Positions 43,703 to 51,249 of a DNA stretch of 64,000 nt are shown here, piece after piece. Numbering within the stretch: position 1 is the stretch's first letter; each line of letters starts with the position of its first letter. A program made the translations under genes and the position numbers. The notes under the pieces are model-generated. The model did not search any database, was not told the DNA's origin, and worked only from the letters and a program-made list of their open reading frames with translations. This stretch comes from Bacilli bacterium (GTDB lineage: Bacteria > Bacillota_I > Bacilli_A > RF39 > UBA660), in NCBI GenBank assembly GCA_900768345.1, contig CAAGCO010000007.1, positions 62,001-126,000 of the forward strand, given 5' to 3'.

Positions 43703-44144
43703 TTCTAAAAAGATTAATGTTTCTTTTAATATAAAAAATAAGTATTATAATGCTGAATATTATCTTATTAAAAAAGGGTTATATAGATATTTTAATATAG
43801 ATAAGTTTAAAATATTATATAGTAAAAATGGTAAACCATATTTAGATAATGATATTTATTTAAGTGTTTCTCATGATAATGATATGGTAGTTGTTGCTTT
43901 ATCTAATGTTCCGGTAGGAATAGATATTCAATACTATAGAAAATTAAATGATAATAGTTTGCCAGAGATAAAAAAGATTTTAAATATAGAAGGCAGTGTA
44001 ATTACTAGTTTTTCTATAAAAGAATCTATATTAAAATTAAATGGAGATGTATTTAAGAATATAAATAATTATGATATAAATGATTATCATGTTTTATATC
44101 ATTATTCTAAAAAGTATATAATAACTTGTGTTTATTCAAAATAA
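43650..44144 (+). CDS. Sfp-type 4'-phosphopantetheinyl transferase
   Basis: The product has about 164 residues from ATG 43650 (TTG 43635 also possible; ribosome site weak). The conserved motifs are KNGKPYL, SVSHDNDMVVVAL, the metal-binding VGIDIQ and SFSIKESILKLNG (the F/W-x-x-KE-x-x-x-K motif). It transfers the phosphopantetheine arm from CoA to a carrier protein. It is placed in the dlt-like operon, so the DltC-like protein at 40848 is the likely client. It is smaller than typical Sfp (about 220). Confidence 0.8.
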   Translation: MTLKNKKLQLKILKININSKKINVSFNIKNKYYNAEYYLIKKGLYRYFNIDKFKILYSKNGKPYLDNDIYLSVSHDNDMVVVALSNVPVGIDIQYYRKLNDNSLPEIKKILNIEGSVITSFSIKESILKLNGDVFKNINNYDINDYHVLYHYSKKYIITCVYSK

Positions 44145-44147
44145 AAT

Positions 44148-44173
44148 ATTAATATATTAATATATTAATATTT
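44148..44173. repeat. Short AT-only tandem repeat
   Basis: About three copies of an ATATTAAT-type unit (ATATTAATA then TATTAATA repeats) just downstream of the PPTase stop. A promoter-like TATACT follows at about 44186. Possibly a regulatory or slippage-prone tract. Confidence 0.6.
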
Positions 44174-44232
44174 ATTATTATATGTTATACTTTAAATAGG
44201 AGGATATACAAAAAATTGTATTAAAAGTGATA

Positions 44233-44316
44233 ATGATAAAAGAGATTAAAAAAATTTTTAAGAAATTATTTTTATCTAATAAAAAAATTATATTTCTAAG
44301 CCAACAGAATTATTAA
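44233..44316 (+). pseudogene. N-terminal fragment of the acetyltransferase, cut off by a frameshift
   Basis: ATG 44233 opens 27 codons (MIKEIKKIFKKLFLSNKK...) ending at TAA 44314-44316. At the run of seven A residues (44281-44287) the frame of the downstream acetyltransferase continues without a stop (NYISKPTELLKVKNNVFIGN...). Adding one A joins the two frames. AGGAGG lies at 44198-44203, far upstream, with no site for ATG 44355. So the intact gene most likely spans 44227/44233-45083 with a one-base difference in the A run. Confidence 0.65.
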
Positions 44317-44354
44317 AAGTTAAAAATAATGTCTTTATAGGTAATCTTCCAAAG

Positions 44355-45083
44355 ATGACTAACTCAAAAATTATATTCAATGGAAAAAATAATATATTAT
44401 TTTGTGATGAAAATGTTTGTTTAGAAGATTCTATTTTAAATTTTGAATGTAATAACTCGGTTATATACTTATCAAGTAATAAACATAAATATAAAATTAA
44501 AGTTGATATTAGAAATAACTCTGTTTTTTATATAGGTGAAAATTGTTATTTTAATAATTTAGCAAATATATATTTATCGGAAGAAAAAAATATTATTATA
44601 GGTGGTAATTGTTTATTTTCAATTAATATTTTTATGCGTACCGCAGATCCACATCTGATATATGATATTAATACTCATAAAAGAATTAATTTATCTAAAA
44701 GTATATATGTTGGAGATCATGTATGGATAGGACAAGGTACATTGATACTAAAAGGTACTAATATTGGATCTGGTACTGTTATAGGTGCTTGCAGCTTAGT
44801 TTCGAATAAAAAACTAAATTCTAATAGCATATATGCCGGTAATAAACTAAGATTAATAAAAGAAAATATATTTTGGGATGGTAAATGTGTTCATAAATGG
44901 ACGAATTCTACTACTGAAAAATATATGTTTGAGTTAGATGATAAATATATATTTAAAAAAAATAAAATAAATAATTTTGATATTATTGAAAATAATTTAA
45001 ATAATTTAGTTACCTCTAATGAAAAATTTAAATATCTAAATTCAAAATTGAAAATTAAAGATAAAAATAGATTTTCAATATAG
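44355..45083 (+). CDS. Hexapeptide-repeat O-acetyltransferase (5' end frameshifted)
   Basis: The open part has 242 residues. A left-handed beta-helix acetyltransferase signature is seen: IYVGDHVWIGQGT, LKGTNIGSGTVIGA, SIYAGNKLRLI, with MRTADPHLIYD upstream holding the catalytic-type His. Such enzymes put acetyl from acetyl-CoA on sugars or polyols. The first in-frame ATG (44355) lacks a ribosome site and is probably internal: the real N-terminus is in the other frame at 44233. The product is likely to modify the teichoic acid or capsule made by this cluster. Low GC like neighbours. Confidence 0.75.
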   Translation: MTNSKIIFNGKNNILFCDENVCLEDSILNFECNNSVIYLSSNKHKYKIKVDIRNNSVFYIGENCYFNNLANIYLSEEKNIIIGGNCLFSINIFMRTADPHLIYDINTHKRINLSKSIYVGDHVWIGQGTLILKGTNIGSGTVIGACSLVSNKKLNSNSIYAGNKLRLIKENIFWDGKCVHKWTNSTTEKYMFELDDKYIFKKNKINNFDIIENNLNNLVTSNEKFKYLNSKLKIKDKNRFSI

Positions 45084-45155
45084 TATATAGCCATTTTATA
45101 TAATTTGTTTTTATTATAAATATATGATAAAATAGTTAATGCTTGAGGAGAAAAA

Positions 45156-45944
45156 ATGAAAAGATTTGTAAATGATTTAAAAAAATATAAAAATTATATT
45201 ATGTATGCAACATGGGCTGAGCTTAAAACTGAAGTAATAAATTCATATTTAGGATTTTTGTGGATGATTTTAGAACCACTTGCATTTATGCTTATATATA
45301 CATTTATTGCAACGATTGTATTTAAATCTAAAGTTGAGTACTTTCCAGTCTTTGTATTTATTGGTTTGTCAATATGGAACTTTTTTAACAAGATGGTAAC
45401 TACATCAGTCAAATTAGTTGCTTCCAATAGAGATACTGTTACTAAAGTATATTTACCTAAATTTGTTTTATTACTTATAAAAATGGGTGTAAATGCATTT
45501 AAAATGGCAGTTTCATTTTTGCTTGTTATTTTATTTATGTTTATATATAAAGTTCCTGTCACATGGAATGTTTTATGGTTTATACCTATAATTATATCTG
45601 TTATGGTATTTACGTTTGGATGTTGTACATTAGTTATGCATTTTGGTGTATTTGCAGAAGATTTAACTAATTTAGTTAATATTGCTCTTAGAATGATATT
45701 TTATTTAACTGGTATTTTCTATGATATTAGTTCTAAAATTCATAATGTGTTATATAGAACTATTTTATTAGATTTAAATCCAATAGCTAATTTTATTTAT
45801 AATATGAGAAATGTTCTTATATATAAAAGTGCTCCAGTTGGAATGTGGACACTTGTATGGTTCTTAGTTGGTATACTGCTTTGTATGTTAGGTATTAATA
45901 CAATATATAAATATGAAAATACATATGTAAAGGTGATGAAATAA
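45156..45944 (+). CDS. tagG: TagG-like permease of the wall teichoic acid exporter
   Basis: The protein has 262 residues of the ABC-2 transporter family: an amphipathic N-terminal helix, six membrane helices, and family features such as ATWAELKTEV, YLGFLWMILEP, then FYLTGIFYD and LDLNPIANFI. With TagH it exports lipid-linked polymers to the outer face. The start has TGAGGAG upstream. Its stop overlaps the ATP-binding gene by one base. Confidence 0.9.
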   Translation: MKRFVNDLKKYKNYIMYATWAELKTEVINSYLGFLWMILEPLAFMLIYTFIATIVFKSKVEYFPVFVFIGLSIWNFFNKMVTTSVKLVASNRDTVTKVYLPKFVLLLIKMGVNAFKMAVSFLLVILFMFIYKVPVTWNVLWFIPIIISVMVFTFGCCTLVMHFGVFAEDLTNLVNIALRMIFYLTGIFYDISSKIHNVLYRTILLDLNPIANFIYNMRNVLIYKSAPVGMWTLVWFLVGILLCMLGINTIYKYENTYVKVMK

Positions 45945-46684
45945 TGAAGAAAGAGGAAATGGCAATTACTGTAAAAGATTTACATGTGTATTATAGAGAT
46001 ATGAATAGATTCTCTTTGAAAAAGGGAGGATTAAAAGCACGTGGATCTGGTAAGATATTTAAGGCAATAAAAGGTGTATCATTTGAGGTGCCTAAAGGTC
46101 AAATCTTAGGTATTTGTGGTAAGAATGGTAGTGGTAAGAGTACAATGCTAAGAGCTATCTCTGGTATATTTAGTGCTGATTCTGGTAGTATTAATTTACA
46201 TGGTAATAGTATATCATTGTTATCAATAGGAGTAGGTTTTCAAAAACAATTAACTGGATATGAAAATATATTCTTATCAGGTATGCTACTTGGATATTCA
46301 AAAGAGCAAATAGAAGAAAAAGTAAATGATATCATAGAATTTAGTGAGTTAGGAGATTTTGTATATAGACCTGTTAGAAGCTATAGTTCAGGTATGTATT
46401 CTAAACTTGCTTTCTCTATAACAGCTATACTTGAAACTGATATTATGTTAATTGATGAAGTTCTTAGTGTAGGTGATATACATTTTAAAGAAAAAAGTTA
46501 TAACAAAATGAAAGAACTTATTAGTAATGATGAGAGAACTGTTGTTATAGTTTCTCATAATAGTAATACTATTAAGGAACTATGTGATAAAGTTATTTGG
46601 CTTCATGATGGTCTTATTAAAGATCAAGGAGATCCAGAAGTAATAATGGATAAATATGAAGAATTCATGAGAAATGAAGGATAA
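45944..46684 (+). CDS. tagH: TagH-like ATPase of the wall teichoic acid exporter
   Basis: The protein has 246 residues. Walker A GKNGSGKST, the signature YSSGMYSKLAFS, Walker B IMLIDEVLSVGD and H-loop VSHNSNT are seen. The signature SSGM is the one typical of polysaccharide and teichoic acid ABC ATPases (TagH, KpsT, Wzt). It lacks the C-terminal extension found in Bacillus TagH. It powers export through TagG. It is the last gene of the polymer cluster and ends with a terminator. Confidence 0.9.
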   Translation: MKKEEMAITVKDLHVYYRDMNRFSLKKGGLKARGSGKIFKAIKGVSFEVPKGQILGICGKNGSGKSTMLRAISGIFSADSGSINLHGNSISLLSIGVGFQKQLTGYENIFLSGMLLGYSKEQIEEKVNDIIEFSELGDFVYRPVRSYSSGMYSKLAFSITAILETDIMLIDEVLSVGDIHFKEKSYNKMKELISNDERTVVIVSHNSNTIKELCDKVIWLHDGLIKDQGDPEVIMDKYEEFMRNEG

Positions 46685-46685
46685 G

Positions 46686-46708
46686 AAATCTACTTATGTA
46701 GATTTTTT
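46686..46708 (+). terminator. Rho-independent terminator
   Basis: AAATCTAC / GTAGATTT stem with a TTAT loop and a T run after tagH. Confidence 0.85.
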
Positions 46709-46734
46709 ATTTGTGTAAATAAATGTAAAACTAA

Positions 46735-46763
46735 TTGTTAACAAATTGTTAATTTACTATAAT
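46735..46763 (+). promoter_or_regulatory. Promoter of the flavoprotein gene, with direct repeat
   Basis: TTGTTA and TATAAT are spaced 17 bp apart. A direct repeat TTGTTAA-CAAA-TTGTTAA (46735-46752) overlaps the -35 box and may be a regulator site. Confidence 0.6.
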
Positions 46764-46783
46764 ATCTACAAAGGAGAAAAAAT

Positions 46784-47833
46784 ATGTACGATACAGTTAT
46801 TATTGGTGCTGGTCCTGCTGGAAGTACTTTGGCAAGACAAATTTCTAAAAGTAATAAAAAAATATTAATAATTGATGCAGAAAATGAGAAGAATAAAAAA
46901 CCTTGTGGAGGTTTACTTGCTCCAGATGCTCAAAAAGAATTTGCTCATTATGACTTAGTACTTCCTAAAGATATATTAGTTAGCCCTCAAATATTTTCTG
47001 TTAAAACAATGGATTTAGTAAATAGACAAGTTAGATATTATCAAAGATATTATTTAAATATGGATAGATATAAATTTGATAAATATTTAGTATCGTTAAT
47101 ACCTGATAATGTTAAAAAGATAAACGGAAGAGTAGTCAGTGTTAAAAAAGAAGAAGATTATATTATTGAAGTTTTAGATAGTGGTAAGAAAAAAATAATT
47201 AAATCTAAAATGATAGTTGGTGCTGATGGATGTAATTCTATAGTTAGAAGAACATTTTATAAAAATGATATTATGAAATATATGGCAATTCAAGAATGGT
47301 ATAAATGTGTTGATTCAAGTAATTCTTTTTATTCTTGTATTTTTGATAGAAAAACAAGTAGTAGTTGTTCTTGGTTAATTCATAAAGATGAGTATTTAAT
47401 ATATGGTGGAGCTTTTGATATTAAAAACTCTAAAGATAAGTTTTTGGAACAAAGAGAAAGACTTTCTAAGTTTTTGAGTATTGATTTAAGTAATCCTGTA
47501 AAACGTGAAGCATGTCTTGTTTATAGGCCTAAAAAATATAGGGACTTTGTTACAGGAAAAGATGGTGCTTATTTAATTGGAGAAGCTGCTGGATTTATAA
47601 GTGCAAGTTCTTTCGAAGGAATAAGTAGTGCTATTAGAAGTGCTGATATACTATCTAAAATAATAAATAAAGAAAATAATATTAAAAAAATAACTAGATT
47701 ATATAGAGTTAACACTATTAAACTTAAAATAAAATTAAGACTTAAAGTTATTAAGAGATGGTTTATGTATACTGATATAGTTAGAAATATTATTATGAAG
47801 TTAGGTGTAGATTCTATTAAATTAAATAAATAG
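46784..47833 (+). CDS. FAD-dependent oxidoreductase, geranylgeranyl reductase-like
   Basis: The protein has 349 residues. The FAD-binding motif VIIGAGPAGSTLARQI opens the protein, followed by KKPCGGLLAPDA (the Cys-Gly-Gly of geranylgeranyl-reductase-like enzymes), VGADGCNSIVRR and LIGEAAGFISASSFEGI. Enzymes in this family reduce isoprenoid chains or other lipids; the substrate here is not known. GGAG precedes the start. It stands alone between the polymer exporter and a HAD phosphatase. Confidence 0.75.
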   Translation: MYDTVIIGAGPAGSTLARQISKSNKKILIIDAENEKNKKPCGGLLAPDAQKEFAHYDLVLPKDILVSPQIFSVKTMDLVNRQVRYYQRYYLNMDRYKFDKYLVSLIPDNVKKINGRVVSVKKEEDYIIEVLDSGKKKIIKSKMIVGADGCNSIVRRTFYKNDIMKYMAIQEWYKCVDSSNSFYSCIFDRKTSSSCSWLIHKDEYLIYGGAFDIKNSKDKFLEQRERLSKFLSIDLSNPVKREACLVYRPKKYRDFVTGKDGAYLIGEAAGFISASSFEGISSAIRSADILSKIINKENNIKKITRLYRVNTIKLKIKLRLKVIKRWFMYTDIVRNIIMKLGVDSIKLNK

Positions 47834-47876
47834 ATTTTTCATGTAAAATTTGCTACAATATAATAGGTGAAAAAAT

Positions 47877-48461
47877 ATGAATATATATGATTTTGATAAT
47901 ACAATTTATAAAGGAGATACTAATAAAGATATATTACTTTACTCATTTAAAAAACATCCATTTAAAGTAATTAAAGCATTAAAGAAAACTAAAAAATTAG
48001 AACGTGATTATAAAAGAGGTCTTGTTACTTTTGAAAGAGTTAAAGAGGCTATGCTATCTTTCTTATTTGAAATAGATGATTTAGATGGATATATTGAAAA
48101 GTTTGTTAGTTCTCATATGAAGAATATAAAACCTTGGTACTTATCTAGAAAGAGCGATTATGATATAGTTATAAGTGCTTCTTATGAACTTTGGATTATT
48201 CCTTTTTGTAGAAAACTTGGTATTAGGTATGTACTTGCTACTAAAACTGATAAAGAAGGGCATATAATTGGAAAGAATTGTAAAGGTGAAGAGAAAGTTA
48301 AGAGACTTGCGAGTACTATTCCTAATGCTCAAATAGTTACTTCTTATAGTGATAGTGAAAGTGATTTACCAATATTAAATTTAGCTAAAACTGCATATGT
48401 AGTTGAAGGAAACAAGCTAATACCATATACTAAAGGTTATAAGTTTAAGAATAAAAATTGA
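47877..48461 (+). CDS. HAD-superfamily (IB) phosphatase
   Basis: The protein has 194 residues. HAD motif I YDFDNTI, motif II VISAS, the Lys of motif III in GEEKVKRL and motif IV SDSESDLPIL are visible. The subfamily IB (phosphoserine phosphatase/SerB-like) cap lies between motifs I and II. It should remove phosphate from a small molecule in the cytosol. AGGTG precedes the ATG. A terminator follows that may also stop transcription from the opposite strand. Confidence 0.85.
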   Translation: MNIYDFDNTIYKGDTNKDILLYSFKKHPFKVIKALKKTKKLERDYKRGLVTFERVKEAMLSFLFEIDDLDGYIEKFVSSHMKNIKPWYLSRKSDYDIVISASYELWIIPFCRKLGIRYVLATKTDKEGHIIGKNCKGEEKVKRLASTIPNAQIVTSYSDSESDLPILNLAKTAYVVEGNKLIPYTKGYKFKNKN

Positions 48462-48483
48462 TACTAGTAATAGTATCTTTTTA
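48460..48483. terminator. Terminator after the HAD gene, probably bidirectional
   Basis: GATACTA GTAA TAGTATC stem-loop with TTTTT on the plus strand. On the minus strand the same stem is followed by AATTTTTATT, so it may end the toxin-like mRNA of copy 2. Confidence 0.75.
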
Positions 48484-48540
48484 AATTTTATAAGTAATAA
48501 TTTGTAAATTATTTACAATATGTATTAAAATATGATAAAC

Positions 48541-48625
48541 TATTGTTAGTGAAGAACCTGACCCCTGTAGGCTAGGTATCACGTGTTTGTGTAATACCTA
48601 ACTACAAAGTGAGTTAGGTGTTTTT
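48541..48625 (+). ncRNA. Candidate antisense RNA (antitoxin-like), copy 2
   Basis: Plus-strand element starting TATTGTTAGTGAAG and ending in a terminator: ACCTAACT (48596-48603) pairs with AGTTAGGT (48612-48619), then GTTTTT. A competing hairpin AGGTATCAC / GTG..ATACCT (48574-48599) shares ACCT. It matches copy 1 at 15926-16006 in sequence and folding. Its segment GGCTAGGTATCAC (48570-48582) is an inverted repeat of 48763-48775 in the toxin leader, and CCCCTG is repeated at 48562 and 48739. This is the arrangement of an antisense antitoxin. Promoter is tentative: TTTACA near 48512 with an AT-rich -10. Confidence 0.5.
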
Positions 48626-48626
48626 A

Positions 48627-48716
48627 TTAATTTAAAAAAATTAATAAAATTATTATAAAAAGTAATAAGATAATAATAACAAGTAATATGCTTATCAAAA
48701 ATTCTTTTTTACTCAT
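48627..48716 (-). CDS. Tiny hydrophobic toxin-like peptide (copy 2, intact)
   Basis: 29-residue ORF on the minus strand: MSKKEFLIS and then an almost pure Leu/Ile/Val/Phe helix ending in Asn. ATG has GGAGG 9 bases upstream. The ribosome site sits in the loop of a small hairpin (ACAATA / TATTGT), a feature seen in type I toxin mRNAs. The peptide would insert in the membrane. It is homologous to the ATT-started copy at 16022-16090. The leader upstream can pair over 13 bases with the mRNA 3' region. No known toxin family is matched by exact motif. Confidence 0.6.
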   Translation of the reverse strand: MSKKEFLISILLVIIILLLFIIILLIFLN

Positions 48717-49008
48717 ACAATATCGCCTCCGTATTGTCCCCCTGAAGAGAAAAATAACTTTGGTGACACCTAGCCGCAGGCACTTCGATATGTAGAGTAG
48801 CATATATGAAAAAGTAACACAAATAGATATATATAATTTTGGTATATATATTTTATAGTGAAAGTTATATTTTTTCTTAGATAAAAATTAATTTTTAATT
48901 ATTGTTTAATATATAAAATTTAATTTTAAGTAAAATTTAAAAAAATACTAATATATGATGCTTAATTAGTGTTTTGGTTGTTTACTTTAATGTTTTGCTT
49001 AATAAAAT

Positions 49009-49042
49009 AGTATGTTAACCAAAAAAGGTTGACATACTTTTT
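49009..49042. promoter_or_regulatory. 12-bp dyad overlapping the rpsP -35 box
   Basis: AGTATGTTAACC and GGTTGACATACT form a 12-bp inverted repeat (one G-U) around AAAAAA, followed by TTTTT. It can be a terminator for readthrough from upstream, or an operator, because the right arm contains the TTGACA of the rpsP promoter. Confidence 0.6.
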
Positions 49043-49057
49043 AAATTAGTGTATATT
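49029..49057 (+). promoter_or_regulatory. Strong sigma-A promoter of rpsP
   Basis: Consensus TTGACA (49029-49034) and TATATT (49052-49057) with 17 bp between. The 250 bases further upstream are AT-rich without any ORF that I can support. Confidence 0.85.
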
Positions 49058-49082
49058 ATTAATCACTGAGGAGGAGAAAGAT

Positions 49083-49352
49083 ATGGCAGTTAAAATTAGA
49101 CTTAAAAGAATGGGAGCTAAGAAAAGACCTTACTATCGTGTTGTTGTAGCTGATTCTAGAGCTAAAAGAGATGGTAATGTTATTGAATCTATAGGAACTT
49201 ATATGCCTTTAGAAGCTACTAAATATAATGTTGATAAAGAAGCAGCTTTAAAATGGCTTAAGGAAGGAGCTCAACCTACAGATACAGCTAAGAACATTTT
49301 AAGTGAAGTAGGTGTTATGGAAGAATTCCATAAATCTAAAAATAGTAAATAA
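49083..49352 (+). CDS. rpsP: 30S ribosomal protein S16
   Basis: The protein has 89 residues with the S16 signature VKIRLKRMGAKKRPYYRVV and GTYMPLE. It binds 16S rRNA in the body of the small subunit. GAGGAGG lies before the ATG. It shares its last base with the start of khpA; rpsP-khpA is a common pair in Bacillota. Confidence 0.97.
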   Translation: MAVKIRLKRMGAKKRPYYRVVVADSRAKRDGNVIESIGTYMPLEATKYNVDKEAALKWLKEGAQPTDTAKNILSEVGVMEEFHKSKNSK

Positions 49353-49594
49353 TGAATTTAGTTGAATTTTCTGAATTAATAGTTAAAAAATTAGTTAAAG
49401 AACCTGATTTAGTTAAAGTTCAAGAATTTAGTAGTGATGATGATACTACTATTGAAATACTTGTATCAGAAGCTGATATGGGTAGAGTAATTGGTAAAAA
49501 AGGTAAAATTGCTACTAGTATTAAAACTTTAATACAAGCTAAAGCTTATAATGAGGGTAATAGAAAAGTTAAAGTAAACATAGATTCATTTTAG
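49352..49594 (+). CDS. khpA: KhpA, KH-domain RNA-binding protein
   Basis: The protein has 80 residues, a single KH domain with the GxxG loop GKKG in GRVIGKKGKIATSIKTL. KhpA works with KhpB as an RNA chaperone and affects cell division and elongation in Gram-positive bacteria. Its coupling to rpsP supports the call. A terminator follows the stop. Confidence 0.9.
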   Translation: MNLVEFSELIVKKLVKEPDLVKVQEFSSDDDTTIEILVSEADMGRVIGKKGKIATSIKTLIQAKAYNEGNRKVKVNIDSF

Positions 49595-49619
49595 AAATAG
49601 TTAAACTATTTCTTTTTTT
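49594..49619 (+). terminator. Rho-independent terminator
   Basis: GAAATAGT / ACTATTTC stem with a short loop and seven T residues after khpA. Confidence 0.8.
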
Positions 49620-49634
49620 AAAGGGGATTTATTT

Positions 49635-50117
49635 ATGACTATGGAAGATAGAATTTTATATGAAATTTATTTTGGATATCAAGGATTAAGTAATGAAGAA
49701 GGAGATTATTACATTGACATAATCAGACATACTAAAGAGGTTACTGATAGTGAAGTTAATGTTGGTACTTCAGATTCTACAGCTTATGACCTTGTTATGA
49801 TGAGTCTTAAAAAATTAGAAACTGGTGAAGTTGGGTTTAATGGCGCTATTTCTAATGGAAATGAAAATAAATGTTTAGAAGGTGTTATTAAGAAAATTGG
49901 AGATAGAGTATTTGTTACTAGCAAACTAGTAAGTTTACATCCTTCAATTCCTGAAAAGAAACCTTATGATGTTATTGACTATTTTACTTTTAAAGGAAAA
50001 AATGTTTTAAGAAAAACAAGTTATTCTGATGGTAAATATTTTGAAACAATCATGGAACCATTTAAGAAAGAAGAAATAGATGCATTTGTTCAAAGTAAAG
50101 CAGATCATATGAAATAA
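49635..50117 (+). CDS. Conserved-looking protein of unknown function
   Basis: The protein has 160 residues, no membrane segment and no signal. It contains a central beta-rich part (EVGFNGAISNGNENKCLEGV, KKIGDRVFVTSKL) and an acidic helical C-terminus. I do not recognise the family. AAAGGGG precedes the start, which lies just after the khpA terminator, so it may be expressed by readthrough. It converges with gerAB on the opposite strand. Confidence 0.7.
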   Translation: MTMEDRILYEIYFGYQGLSNEEGDYYIDIIRHTKEVTDSEVNVGTSDSTAYDLVMMSLKKLETGEVGFNGAISNGNENKCLEGVIKKIGDRVFVTSKLVSLHPSIPEKKPYDVIDYFTFKGKNVLRKTSYSDGKYFETIMEPFKKEEIDAFVQSKADHMK

Positions 50118-50133
50118 CCTGGAATGGTAAGAT

Positions 50134-50160
50134 AAAAGAAGCTAATTATTAGCTTCTTTT
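50134..50160. terminator. Bidirectional terminator, 49635 gene / gerAB
   Basis: A 12-bp palindrome AAAAGAAGCTAA / TTAGCTTCTTTT with a TTA loop. The gerAB stop codon lies inside the stem. Confidence 0.85.
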
Positions 50161-51249
50161 AAATTTGATTTTATTTATAATAATTGATAAACATATAATA
50201 ATTAACATAGTTAAAGTTACGTAGAATGGATATTTTACATAGTCATATGACTCTATATAATTATGTTTATTATAAAATAAAAATGTTATTATAAGTGTTA
50301 TTAGCATAACACTTATTTTTAAATAGTTTTGTTTCTTTTTATTTAAATTTAGTGCTTCTTTTATGTTATTAAATATACAAAGTAGTACTGAAGCAGCTGC
50401 ATTAATTGAATATAATATCCAAAGCATAACACTTATGTTTTCTATTGAATCTAGAAATGAAAATATTTCTATTTTTTTTAATACTGTATATAATGGATAA
50501 TCAAATAAGCTAGCTAAGTTGATACCAAATACTCCGATTGTGAATGTTATAGCAATAAATAAAATTATAAATGATAAAGTATACATTTTATAATATAATT
50601 TATTAAAATTCTTTTTATCAGTTAAATCATCTTTTTTAATACTCATCACGAACATTGGTGGGATAGATGAAAATAATGCATAAATTATTGATGACTTTAT
50701 GATATTTTTATAGCTTACTGTAATAAGAGGTAGAAAATTATTTATATTAATATCTTTTATTAAGTTAGCATAATCAAATATAAAAATAGAGAATGCTACA
50801 AAAATAGATATTATAGATACTCTAGTTAATGTTTCTATTCCTTTGTTTGCTATATAGAAAGTTAAACTAAGTATTAATAGATAAAAATATATATCAGGTG
50901 TTTCAGTTAAATATTGACTTGATAAAAACGAAGATAATCTATAACACAGGAATATATATAAAAATATAGAGAGTAGAGCGACAATTAAATTTATAATTAT
51001 TGATGGTTTTCCATATATCTTTTTAAACTTTAAAGAACTTATTAAATCAGAATGTTTATCATTAAGAGTTAGTATAGCCTTAGAAATTAATAATCCCAAA
51101 AGATAACCAATAATCATAGATATAGGCGTTGCTTCTCTTGAATTATAAAGTAAATAACTAGTTAGAATTCCCCAAAATGGAGCTCCACTTAAAGTTATTA
51201 CTAAAGTACTTAGTGAAAAACTATTTATTTTTTCATTAGATTCTTTCAT
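50149..51249 (-). CDS. gerAB: GerAB-type spore germination permease
   Basis: The protein has 366 residues and about ten membrane helices, APC-like fold of spore germinant receptors (GerAB). In known systems this subunit senses amino acids or sugars in the spore inner membrane. It is third in a minus-strand operon gerAA-gerAC-gerAB, with its start overlapping the end of gerAC by four bases. The usual order is AA-AB-AC, so AB and AC are swapped here. Confidence 0.85.
   Translation of the reverse strand: MKESNEKINSFSLSTLVITLSGAPFWGILTSYLLYNSREATPISMIIGYLLGLLISKAILTLNDKHSDLISSLKFKKIYGKPSIIINLIVALLSIFLYIFLCYRLSSFLSSQYLTETPDIYFYLLILSLTFYIANKGIETLTRVSIISIFVAFSIFIFDYANLIKDININNFLPLITVSYKNIIKSSIIYALFSSIPPMFVMSIKKDDLTDKKNFNKLYYKMYTLSFIILFIAITFTIGVFGINLASLFDYPLYTVLKKIEIFSFLDSIENISVMLWILYSINAAASVLLCIFNNIKEALNLNKKKQNYLKISVMLITLIITFLFYNKHNYIESYDYVKYPFYVTLTMLIIICLSIIINKIKFKRS

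Noticed and set aside
44148..44173. AT tandem repeat as a CRISPR-like array
   Set aside because: Units of 8-9 bases without spacers; simple AT repeat only.
45194..45562. 122-codon minus-strand ORF opposite tagG
   Set aside because: Shadow of a conserved membrane protein gene, without its own start signal.
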